Both the position numbers and the translations under genes were made by a program. Positions 1 through 7,193 of a stretch of DNA of 33,687 nucleotides are shown one piece after another. The stretch's first letter is position 1, and each line of letters opens with the position of its first letter. This stretch comes from Candidatus Parabeggiatoa sp. nov. 2 (GTDB lineage: Bacteria > Pseudomonadota > Gammaproteobacteria > Beggiatoales > Beggiatoaceae). The notes under the pieces were generated by a model. That model saw only the letters and a program-made list of their open reading frames with translations. It was not told the DNA's origin and ran no database searches. The stretch lies in the NCBI GenBank assembly GCA_002085445.1, contig NBMI01000123.1:1-33687 (forward strand), given 5' to 3'.

Positions 1-616
1 GAGTCAAGTTCTGAAGTGGCCCTAAACTGACGATTTTATTGTGGCTGCAAGTTAATACCTGCAAATCCGTCAAATGGCTCAGTGGCTCTAAGCGACTGAT
101 TTGACTATTACTACAAGACAATTCTTGTAAATGAACCTGTTTTGCCAACTGAGCGTCATTAGGTTCACCCTGAATCTTAAAGGTCTTTTTGAAAAACCCT
201 TTCCATTCATAATCCAATCGGTTCCACCATTCCCTATCCGCCGCTGTGATTTTGGAATGGGATGGTTTGGCCGTCGTGTCTGCTTGAGATGTCGTGAAAC
301 TCGCCGTCTCTATCACACCCAAAGCCAAAGCCCACGACTCCACTGCCCAGTGTGCTTCTTCGGGGGCCATGCCAAGGTTGTTATATAACCGCTGAGCCAA
401 CTTTGATAATACAGCGTCTTTGGGTGTGTCCTCTGAAACGGCCAGCAATTCGGCCATCACGTTTTCTTTTAGCGCACTGATTAACAGATTAATCTCACGC
501 GGATGCTCTGGACACAACTCACGCAATCGGGATTCACACTGGTTAGGATCATAGCAAACCGCGTGGCCCTGTTGCGTGATGAGTGCATGCAATTGTTGTC
601 GAGGGATGTTATTCAT
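1..616 (-). CDS. Leucine-rich-repeat protein, N-terminal part (gene runs off the left edge)
   Basis: The frame is open from an ATG at 616-614 to the window edge, giving about 205 residues, so the 3' end is missing. A GGAG sits just upstream of the ATG. The N-terminus (MNNIPRQQLHALITQQG) leads into a helical domain of about 100 residues containing EHPREINLLISALKE and AHWAVESWALALGV. Similar domains are known to me at the N-terminus of multidomain proteins in Beggiatoaceae and cyanobacteria, where they precede an effector or repeat domain. From about residue 165, leucine-rich repeats begin (LQELSCSNSQISRLEPLSHL, then LTDLQVLTCSHNKIVSLGPL), each about 22 residues. LRR proteins of this kind are usually protein-binding; the effector domain, if any, lies outside the window. 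It follows the CRISPR module A remnant on the same strand at about 290 bp, so co-transcription is possible but not shown. Confidence 0.8.
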   Translation of the reverse strand, partial: MNNIPRQQLHALITQQGHAVCYDPNQCESRLRELCPEHPREINLLISALKENVMAELLAVSEDTPKDAVLSKLAQRLYNNLGMAPEEAHWAVESWALALGVIETASFTTSQADTTAKPSHSKITAADREWWNRLDYEWKGFFKKTFKIQGEPNDAQLAKQVHLQELSCSNSQISRLEPLSHLTDLQVLTCSHNKIVSLGPLQNLT

Positions 617-670
617 TTCTCCGGTTTTGCTTTGTGTTGTGAATTGGATGCCTTCGGGGCTGAAGCCCCA

Positions 671-903
671 ATTAATGATTAATGATTAATAATTAATTGA
701 TGATCATGTTTTTAGTCTGACAATGCACAAGGATTGTATATAATAAGGGATTAGAATCTCCCAAGAACTCGAATCTCCCAAGCAATAAAATTAATATCCC
801 AAGCAATATATCCCAAGCAATAAATATATCCCAAGCAATAAAATCCTTTATTATAACGAATCCTTGTAGATTAGAAGTCCTGTAGTTAACGAATCCTTGT
901 ATA
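671..903. repeat. Intergenic repeats: ATTAATG heptamers, CCCAAGCAATA repeats, AATCCTTGTA motifs
   Basis: No gene seen. At 671-698 a 7-bp unit (ATTAATG and variants) is repeated four times. From about 765 the string CCCAAGCAATA recurs four times or more at irregular spacing. AATCCTTGTA or its complement occurs near 728, 880 and 892, matching motifs upstream of the nuclease gene at 27 kb. Confidence 0.7.
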
Positions 904-1422
904 TTATAGGTATTGTGGTTTCTGTTGATGACACGGGCGATAGAACAGATGTTGATAGCGTGAGTTATTATAACTGGCTAAACTGTTGGGTTTGTCAGGT
1001 TTGGCGACAACCGGGGAAGTTTGAACAGTAACCGGGTTTTTGGCCGTCCTATTTGGCAAAGTGGAGGAAGTGGCCTTTTTCTTTAACGGAGAAAGCGGGA
1101 TGTTATTCAAACTAAGCCACTCGTTGTCGGGCGTCCATTCGCCTTTAAAGTACCCATGCCCTCGTCCACCGCCGGCACCTAACGCGAGGCGGCCTTCAAC
1201 CAGATCATTTAATGCTAGTTCCAAAGCTTTCCATACCTTCTTGTCTTTTTCTTCGTCTTCTTTTAACTCCTTCCATGTCTGGTTGTTATTGGAGGGTAAG
1301 ACGATTGCAATGTTGACAAAAAAGGGTTGTTGGCTTGTTACGACTTCTTCAGAGAAGAGTACGCCTTCGTGCACGCCGCCGGTAAATCGGTCTACGCCAA
1401 CTAAAGTTTGGACTCCTGCCAC
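904..1422 (-). pseudogene. C-terminal fragment of a double Csm3-type RAMP gene (module A remnant)
   Basis: The first 95 residues align with the extreme C-terminus of the fused double RAMP at 10519-11934. Shared strings are GVDRFTGGVHEG versus GVDRFTGGVREH, and LVEGRLALGAGGGRG followed by GYFKG in both. That is the glycine-rich RNA-binding loop of a RAMP (Csm3/Cmr4 type). The roughly 370 upstream residues that should form the first RAMP domain and most of the second are absent, so this is a 5'-truncated remnant even though an ATG happens to open it. The last 75 residues (serine, threonine and lysine rich) have no counterpart in the intact paralog and may be read-through sequence. Module B has a whole csx10 gene at the equivalent position between small and double RAMP; here it is missing. 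A working protein is unlikely. Confidence 0.8.
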
Positions 1423-1518
1423 CAGACTGTGATGGCAAAAATCAAGGAGTGATATCCCCTAATCCGTTGTACTAAGGGGGTGGTATGAAAACTTCCGCCT
1501 TCCTGCACTCGTGTTAGG

Positions 1519-2223
1519 CTAAAGAAATTTTGATAAGAGTACAACGGATTGTCGAAATAAATTGTCATGGCTAAGTTTATTTAGCCACCCCCGAATATGA
1601 AAATCCGTTTCGGAACGCGTATCCGTTGTACTAGATGCTATGGGTATTTTCACAGTAAGAATAAGCGGTAAGCATTTTTCCAATTGTTGGTGCCAATTGT
1701 CAGTTAATTGAGAAGAGTGTAATTCGTACAAGGTTGCGGTTAATGTTAATGGAATAGTGACTTGCATGCCTCGCAACGATTTGTCTTTGGCACTGCCTGT
1801 CTCGTGTTCAATGGCGGTGGCATAAATTTGATGGTAAAAACCTTGGCATAGTTGTTTTCCTTTTTGTTTCTTCAGTGCTATTGATGAAGTGAGTAACGAG
1901 AGTAAGTATTTTTTCAGTTCCTCATCTAACACGGCATCAGATACGCCTAATGCGCCGGCTTCGGTTTCTAAGCGGATTTCGTCTTCTCCCGGTTCTATCG
2001 CATTACTGCCAAACCAACAGAGTGTACTGTCTTTTGGGATCTGTTGCCATTGTTCGGCTCGATAGACGGCATCTCGCAATAATCCTTTGACGGTGCGCCC
2101 GGGCAAATTGGGCAAGCCATACGCATCTCGGTGTACCAATTCATCCAATAATGCACCCCCACCGCGCCCAGTGCCGGCTCGCCAATAGCTGTGAATCTTA
2201 AATTTAATCTGGTACATAATCAC
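1519..2223 (-). CDS. Small Csm3-type RAMP of CRISPR module A, C-terminus altered
   Basis: This is a paralog of the small RAMP at 13596-14222. The N-terminal region is strongly conserved: SYWRAGTGRGGGALLDELVH, then LPNLPGRTVKGLLRDAVYRAEQW, which is the Csm3-like PG(S/R)(S/T)(V/L)KG signature, and later ETEAGALGVSDAVL and TGSAKDKSLR. The Asp in ALLDELV sits where Csm3 carries its target-RNA cleavage aspartate. In the intact paralog the C-terminus continues through a glycine loop (AVGASRSRGLGRVTV). Here the match stops near IPIAS, and the last 35 or so residues are encoded by a 95-bp palindromic element (1538-1632) plus a few codons. The gene overlaps the 3' end of the upstream cas10 by 20 bp, so it was built as an operon. 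Without the loop, RNA binding in a type III backbone is doubtful; I treat it as probably impaired. Confidence 0.75.
   Translation of the reverse strand: MIMYQIKFKIHSYWRAGTGRGGGALLDELVHRDAYGLPNLPGRTVKGLLRDAVYRAEQWQQIPKDSTLCWFGSNAIEPGEDEIRLETEAGALGVSDAVLDEELKKYLLSLLTSSIALKKQKGKQLCQGFYHQIYATAIEHETGSAKDKSLRGMQVTIPLTLTATLYELHSSQLTDNWHQQLEKCLPLILTVKIPIASSTTDTRSETDFHIRGWLNKLSHDNLFRQSVVLLSKFL
1538..1632. mobile_element. Palindromic MITE-like element with AGTACAACGGAT ends
   Basis: A 95-bp segment starts AGTACAACGGAT and ends with its exact reverse complement ATCCGTTGTACT. A further inverted copy of the end (AATCCGTTGTACT) lies at 1461-1473, making a second 90-bp inverted-repeat pair with 1538-1550. 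The same end motif recurs near 18234 and inside the 259-bp element at about 26380. The element supplies the C-terminal codons of the module A RAMP. No clear target duplication is visible. Confidence 0.55.
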
Positions 2224-3871
2224 TTCCCTTGCGGATGCTGAGTAAAGCCAGCGCGTCGCCTATTGGTGTGCGAATATATCTGTTCTCACCGAGTTTTATC
2301 TCAGAACCGACGAGCTTTACAGAATCAGTCGGTTGCTTGTCTAATTGAAGCTGTTCCAGTATTTCTTTCAAGTCATCGAGCAATTTCGTTTGCCCTCTTT
2401 TTTTCTGGTTGTCATACCAGCGTTGCATAGCCGATTCGGCTTGTTCTTGACTTGTTTCTAATAGAGTTAGAAAGTCGCGGAAAGTTCCATGACTGACTCT
2501 TGGCAAAAACTTCAACAATTCCTTCAAACCGTCTAACTGAACCAACTCGTCCGACTTAACGGTGGGTTCCACGTTACCCACTTTATAAGGCTGCATGGTG
2601 AGTTGAATCCCATTGTTGTTCTGGAGTTCACGTCTGAATTCACGTTCAAGGACAGTTTCGTACTTATCAATAATACTGGTGGTAATGCGGTGAAATGCCA
2701 AACAAGAGGGTACTCGCTCTTTTGGCTTAACATGTTCTTTGGCAAAGTTTTTAGCATATTTGCACAAAGATTCGGCCAAATGATAACCCTGATAAAACGG
2801 TTGACTGGCTTTGATGTAGGCGATACCAGCACCGGCTGTGATTTGTTCAGGCAAAACGGGTTTTAAGTCATGAAAGTTGTTCTTGAGTTTAGTTAATTCT
2901 TTTTGGCTATGCTCTTCAAACGTTTCCAAAAACACGTTGGTAAAGTCCAAGGCTAAGTCACCGCGCACAATAAAAGTGAAATCGTCACCGCCTAGCACTA
3001 ATGGGCGGGCGGGCATAATTTCAAATTGCTGCTGTGCGACTTTGGTAACAACTTTTTTGATTGCCTCTTTTGCAGAATAAACCGTTGTATCTTCAATTGC
3101 TTGAGAATACTTTATTAATAGCTTAGCATAGTGCTTGACAGTGGTTTTTTTATCCGGTTTGTCCAGCAATTGTTCTTGGATTGCTTTTAACAATTGCCCC
3201 AAATTATTGCCGTCGGCATGAACAATGCCAAGAAAACGGTTATCCGGGAGCAATGGAAACGTTTTATCATCAGGCTCTTCTTGGTCTTTATCATCTAAAT
3301 TGATGGGCCAAAAGATAGGCCTATCCTCAAACTTCAGTTTGTCAATGAGGGCCGTGCCCTTACGAAAGTCTTCATGACGCTTAGTTTTAGTGATCGCATC
3401 TAGGCGTTCTCTGTCGCCTCCTTTAGCCCGTGAAACGGCGGCTTGTCCAGTGCGTGGACTGCGTGCGACTAACGGCCCTGCTAACGGCAACGTCGGAAAA
3501 AAAGCATTGTGATCGTGCTTAAATAGATCATGTCGTGCGCTTTCAATGGCCGTTTTTAGATTCTCGTCTGTTCCCATCCCTTGGGCAAACGTCAAGCCCG
3601 GGAAAGCCTGTTGAACACAAAATGTCCACACCGCTTGAAAGCGTTTGGCATCATCAAGGTTTGAAAAAATGGCTTGAAAGGCACCGCCGGCTTTGCGCGC
3701 AAATTTGACTTTGTCCAAATTGTTCAAAGCTAAGGTGTCCAAAATATCGTCTAAAAATCCGTGACTTATGTATTCAATTTGCTCGCTCGCGCCAATCATA
3801 TCCTTTAATTTGCTGCTATCGAGGATATAGGTTTGGATAGACTTGGCTTCAAAATTATATACGGTATGCAT
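2204..3871 (-). CDS. cas10: Cas10 (type III CRISPR large subunit), module A, intact GGDD
   Basis: A 555-residue Cas10. Residues 1-100 are the first palm-type domain (VYNFEAKSIQTYILDSSKLK then GASEQIE). The second palm carries the metal-binding HADG at 218-221 and an intact GGDD at 294-297 (PARPLVLGGDDFTFIV), the motif Cas10 proteins use to make cyclic oligoadenylates from ATP when target RNA is bound. A helical small-subunit-like C-terminus follows. There is no N-terminal HD nuclease domain, so single-strand DNase activity is not expected from this subunit. It is clearly paralogous to the Cas10 at 14513-16174 (same start and same ARxPRTG segment). Its downstream backbone genes are broken, so it may be an orphan, or it may work with module B proteins. 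Directly upstream of the start lies an array of TAACTGA repeats. Confidence 0.92.
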   Translation of the reverse strand: MHTVYNFEAKSIQTYILDSSKLKDMIGASEQIEYISHGFLDDILDTLALNNLDKVKFARKAGGAFQAIFSNLDDAKRFQAVWTFCVQQAFPGLTFAQGMGTDENLKTAIESARHDLFKHDHNAFFPTLPLAGPLVARSPRTGQAAVSRAKGGDRERLDAITKTKRHEDFRKGTALIDKLKFEDRPIFWPINLDDKDQEEPDDKTFPLLPDNRFLGIVHADGNNLGQLLKAIQEQLLDKPDKKTTVKHYAKLLIKYSQAIEDTTVYSAKEAIKKVVTKVAQQQFEIMPARPLVLGGDDFTFIVRGDLALDFTNVFLETFEEHSQKELTKLKNNFHDLKPVLPEQITAGAGIAYIKASQPFYQGYHLAESLCKYAKNFAKEHVKPKERVPSCLAFHRITTSIIDKYETVLEREFRRELQNNNGIQLTMQPYKVGNVEPTVKSDELVQLDGLKELLKFLPRVSHGTFRDFLTLLETSQEQAESAMQRWYDNQKKRGQTKLLDDLKEILEQLQLDKQPTDSVKLVGSEIKLGENRYIRTPIGDALALLSIRKGSDYVPD

Positions 3872-3886
3872 CTTTTTTTTCAGTGA

Positions 3887-3985
3887 TCAGTTATCAGTTA
3901 TCAGTTATCAGTTATCAGTTATCAGTTATCAGTTATCAGTGTTCAGTTATCAGTTATCAGTGTTTTGTGATCAGTTATCAGTGTT
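3887..3985 (-). repeat. TAACTGA heptamer array just upstream of cas10 (module A)
   Basis: On the plus strand TCAGTTA is repeated without a break for 54 bp (3887-3940, nearly eight copies), then continues in interrupted form to about 3985. Read with the gene it is TAACTGA, lying 16-115 bp before the cas10 start codon. Such arrays have been described as abundant upstream of genes in marine Beggiatoaceae and proposed to be regulatory. Confidence 0.9.
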
Positions 3986-3993
3986 CTGTGAAC

Positions 3994-4077
3994 AGTCGTC
4001 CAAATTTGAATTTGGAGTCCAACGTACGTCTTAGGGCACTGTTCCCATTTTGGGGAAATTATTTTTTCTTCGAGCCT
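3994..4077 (+). repeat. 84-bp direct repeat, copy 1
   Basis: Starts AGTCGTCCAAATTTGAATTT and ends TTCTTCGAGCCT. A second copy with a handful of differences is at 4514-4597. Both copies follow immediately after a TAACTGA array, so array and 84-bp segment were duplicated as one unit. Confidence 0.85.
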
Positions 4078-4482
4078 TATTTCTACTTTCTCATATTTAA
4101 AGTAATTCATTGATTTCAAAAGAATGGCCCCAAGAGGCCCTCTATATAAATCAATTGCTTAGGTGTAATGTGACAAAGTAGAATTATTTATGTCATTCGA
4201 TGATCAAGTTTGGAACGAACGCCATGAACTGTTCCTCAGCGCTCAAAGTTCAAGTACGTATCAAGGCACTACGCTCGCTCGGTGGGGGGTTAGTCTGCTT
4301 TAGCAGACTTGAGCTATTAGCTTGGGGATTTATCCCCAAGCACTAATCATCAAAAACTTGAGCATTGAGTGTCAGTAATAAAAATGTCCTCGGCTGCTTG
4401 GTGAGGCGCGTAGCATAAACTAGTCAATACCGTTTGTTGAGTACGTTTTTGTCGCATGGAAATTGGGTGATGCAACTCAGTG
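4078..4482. other. Intergenic region with short palindromes, no gene seen
   Basis: No convincing reading frame. Perfect or near-perfect hairpins include TCTGCTTTAGCAGA near 4298 and GCTTGGGGATTTATCCCCAAG near 4320. Confidence 0.5.
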
Positions 4483-4516
4483 ATCAGTTATCAGTTATCA
4501 GCTATCAGTTATCAGT
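4483..4516. repeat. Second TAACTGA array
   Basis: Four to five copies of TCAGTTA (one with a C substitution), immediately followed by the second copy of the 84-bp repeat. Confidence 0.85.
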
Positions 4517-4597
4517 CGTCCAAACTTGAATTTGGAGTCCAATGTACGTATCATGGCACTGTACCCATTTTGGGGAAATTAATTTTTCTTCGAGCCT
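4514..4597 (+). repeat. 84-bp direct repeat, copy 2
   Basis: Counterpart of 3994-4077, with the same length and the same relation to the TAACTGA array. Confidence 0.85.
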
Positions 4598-4644
4598 AAA
4601 GCGACTACTACAAACTAGAGATTAAGTCGCTAAAGTGACTACTA

Positions 4645-4820
4645 GGACTTACGCATTGACAGATGAAAATTTTTATGCTCCCTTTTAAATACAAGGCATT
4701 ACAAATTTGGGACGAGTCTTTTTTAGTCAATTTTGACAGATTTAGTCGTTGGTAAAATTGTTATAACCCGATGATATTTATCATGAAAACAAAAATTTTC
4801 GTTTGTCAAGGAGTAAGTCC
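4645..4820. mobile_element. 176-bp MITE with 30-bp imperfect terminal inverted repeats and TA flanks
   Basis: The ends read GGACTTACGCATTGACAGAT inward from the left and GGACTTACTCCTTGACAAAC inward from the right, both followed by AAAATTTTT or a near match. By eye 26 of 30 positions agree. TA lies at 4643-4644 and again at 4821-4822, consistent with the TA target of IS630/Tc1-type transposases. There is no coding capacity inside, so it is non-autonomous. Confidence 0.75.
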
Positions 4821-4884
4821 TAACTACTACAAACTATATAGATGTTCAGAAAAATAATTAATTTCAAAAAAACCAATAGTGAAT

Positions 4885-5080
4885 AAATAGACGTCCAAGA
4901 TAAATCTTGGACTCCGGAGGTAAATAGACATCCAAGATAAATCTTGGACTCCGGAGGTAAATAGACATCCAAGATAAATCTTGGACTCCGGATGAAATAG
5001 ATGTCATCGATAAATCTTGGACTCTGGATGAAATAGATGTCATCGATAAATCTTGGACTCCGGATGAATTAGACGTCCAA
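4885..5080. repeat. Tandem array of 36-37-bp palindromic units
   Basis: Unit starts fall at 4885, 4922, 4959, 4995, 5031 and a partial one at 5067. Each unit contains an inverted repeat of the form TCCAAGAT-AA-ATCTTGGA; the fourth and fifth units have lost one arm (GTCATCGAT). The array abuts a gene whose 5' end is missing. Confidence 0.9.
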
Positions 5081-5291
5081 GCTTCCTTCGCCAGTCATAA
5101 AATATTACACCCATTTCCGTGGTATTGGGGTGGCTTCGTTTGGGACTGGCATTGCCTATTTAGAAAAACCACCAACCAAAATATATCCTAGTTTGGAAGC
5201 AATGCGCCAAGATGCAGGTGAAGTTGAAGGATTTCTCGGTTATGGGCATTTGTCAAATAATTGGTACTACTTTCTCTGGGAGGCTGATTAA
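5073..5291 (+). pseudogene. C-terminal remnant of an unknown gene, coupled to the next gene
   Basis: The frame is open from 5073 (a TAG precedes it inside the tandem array) to TAA at 5289-5291, with no plausible start codon before the conserved-looking part. It reads VIKYYTHFRGIGVASFGTG, then AYLEKPPTKIYPSLEAMRQD, then GYGHLSNNWYYFLWEAD. This has ordinary protein composition, unlike the repeats before it. The stop codon overlaps the ATG of the 430-aa gene (TAATG), the arrangement of a translationally coupled operon. I read it as the tail of a gene whose front was removed or replaced by the 36-37-bp tandem repeats. I do not recognise the family. Confidence 0.6.
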
Positions 5292-6583
5292 TGGAATTAA
5301 ATAAAAACTTCCTCAGACCAAATCGTCTTGAATATTTGATAGCAGTGGCATCAGTATTACCCTCAGCGAATAAGTGCCAACGCGCATTGTATCTTTTGTC
5401 GGGTGGTGATTTTATTACAAGCTATTTGTTATCTAATGGTGCCAATGAAATCATTATGGTCGATCGTCTTCCCTTTCATGGTATAACATTAAATGATAGC
5501 GATTATACTAGGTATAAAAACGAATACTATTACAAAAAATATGAGCTTAACTTTTCTGTTGAGCCCGATCTGCTTCCAGAAATCGGCTGTCTGCAATATT
5601 TGCTATGGGAACTTGAAGCGATGGGAATCAGTGATACTAATCAGGTAATACACACACTTATTGAAGGTTCAGATTCTCGTTCCTACACCTTAAAATATCA
5701 ATTACCTGGCGATGCAGAAAAATATTTGGTTTACTACCAAATCGAAGATGCTTGCCATTTAAAATATTACCCAGAAGGATTGCTACAAGAGATATCTAAA
5801 GGTATTGATTGCCTGATCCGTAAAGCGGCTGTGAACCTTAAAATATCCAGCGAAGTCTTGGCATTCATGACATCGTCTATGGATAAGCAGGGTTTGATGT
5901 TCATTGATGATGAATCCAGTACAATGCTTGATGAGATAAATACGGTATTTTGTCCAATGAACGAGACTGCAATGCTCGCAATTAGGCAATTTGAAACGTC
6001 GCATTCAATCCTGTTCGGTTACAACCCTGTCACCATATATCAAAGCATTCCTGCACGACGCGAATGGGAAGTGGAACGAAGATATCAACCAGGCAATTTT
6101 CCAAAAATTCTCATATTCCTTAATGATAATCCATCACTCGATCTTCATATAATCAAGTCTCTTCTGGAAAACAGCAGCATTAAATTTATTTTAGTCGGTG
6201 ATGCAGAAGGCACAGATAGACTTGCTCAACATCACCCTGATCAGTTTTTTATAGAAACAACATACTCTCCAGAATCATTAATAAAACGCTATCTCTGCGA
6301 TAGCAGAACAACTGTTTACATATTGGGTAATGATGATGAATTCAAATATTTCACGAATTTCAAACAGGTTAAATACTTCATCACATCAAGCGTGAACTAC
6401 CCCTATTTTAACTATCAAGTCGAACAGATGATTCTGCTTTGTATTTTTAATGAAGAAAAAATACCCGAGTATGAACGTATTTTCAATCCCTTTTTAAGCA
6501 CATTAATCCAAATAATGTGGAGGCTGAAATATCAAATTTTGCACAACAAGTTATGGCTAAACTATCTTCAAAAATTGAGCTAA
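5291..6583 (+). CDS. Unknown protein, 430 aa, possible Rossmann-type fold
   Basis: I do not recognise this protein. The N-terminal part contains ALYLLSGGDFITSYLLSNGA followed by NEIIMVDRLPFHG, a strand-glycine-helix-strand-acidic pattern that resembles nucleotide- or SAM-binding Rossmann folds. A true methyltransferase catalytic motif is not visible. A second alpha/beta-looking segment runs from about residue 270 (KILIFLNDNPSLDLHIIKSL, later KFILVGDAEGTDRLAQHHPD), ending in a hydrophobic, aromatic C-terminus (TLIQIMWRLKYQILHNKLWL) that might be membrane-associated. There is no signal peptide. The ATG overlaps the stop of the preceding remnant, so its former operon partner is probably dead. 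It lies between the two type III modules but on the opposite strand, and no CRISPR role is implied. Confidence 0.75.
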   Translation: MELNKNFLRPNRLEYLIAVASVLPSANKCQRALYLLSGGDFITSYLLSNGANEIIMVDRLPFHGITLNDSDYTRYKNEYYYKKYELNFSVEPDLLPEIGCLQYLLWELEAMGISDTNQVIHTLIEGSDSRSYTLKYQLPGDAEKYLVYYQIEDACHLKYYPEGLLQEISKGIDCLIRKAAVNLKISSEVLAFMTSSMDKQGLMFIDDESSTMLDEINTVFCPMNETAMLAIRQFETSHSILFGYNPVTIYQSIPARREWEVERRYQPGNFPKILIFLNDNPSLDLHIIKSLLENSSIKFILVGDAEGTDRLAQHHPDQFFIETTYSPESLIKRYLCDSRTTVYILGNDDEFKYFTNFKQVKYFITSSVNYPYFNYQVEQMILLCIFNEEKIPEYERIFNPFLSTLIQIMWRLKYQILHNKLWLNYLQKLS

Positions 6584-7014
6584 CGTAGGGTGCGTCCTAC
6601 GCACACTTTAGTTTGGCAGGAGTCGGCCAACTTTAGTTTGGCAGCAGGGCCGTTCAATGCTAAAAGAACTTAAATATTAATAAGTTATAAAATTGGGTGG
6701 CTCAAATCCGCGCCCACAGATGGGCGTTATATAAGTGTTTGATATTATTGAAATCTTATTTGACCGCTGACCGGTAAGCAACTATTGATATAAAGAGATT
6801 TTAGCATTGGACAGCCGTGAGTTTGGCAGGAGTCGGCCAAATAGTGCAGGATCCATACCACCTCAGCCAACAGCTAAAGCAGTTGTCTGAAAGCTCAAGT
6901 ACCCTAAAGGGCACTGGTTCTTCAGTAGGCCCCCGCAGACTTTAGCTTTTAGCGCAGAGGAACCGCTCATGGCGGGGATGGTACGGGGATTTCTGCTCTC
7001 CCGCACTAGATATT
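6584..7014. other. Intergenic region, short dispersed repeats
   Basis: No gene seen. GTTTGGCAGGAGTCGGCCAA occurs at about 6613 and 6822. GGTGGCTCAAATCCGCGCCC begins a short palindromic stretch near 6697. Confidence 0.5.
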
Positions 7015-7164
7015 AAGTCGCTAAAGCGACTACTACAAACTTTTAGTCGCTGAAGCGACTACTACAAACTTTTAGTCGCTGAAGCGACTACTACAAACTT
7101 TTAGTCGCTAAAGCGACTACTACAAACTTACACATTAAGTCGCTAAAGCGACTACTACAAACTT
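7015..7164. repeat. Five tandem hairpins (AGTCGCTNAAGCGACT) downstream of the TIGR03986-type gene
   Basis: Copies of AGTCGCTAAAGCGACT or AGTCGCTGAAGCGACT start at 7016, 7045, 7074, 7103 and 7138, joined by ACTACAAACTTTT. Each is a perfect or near-perfect stem. They lie just past the 3' end of the minus-strand CRISPR operon and could stop transcription or protect the 3' end. Single related copies occur near 4595-4640 and 29350. Confidence 0.85.
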
Positions 7165-7193
7165 TTATTAGCTATTTACCCGTTCCAGTTTTT

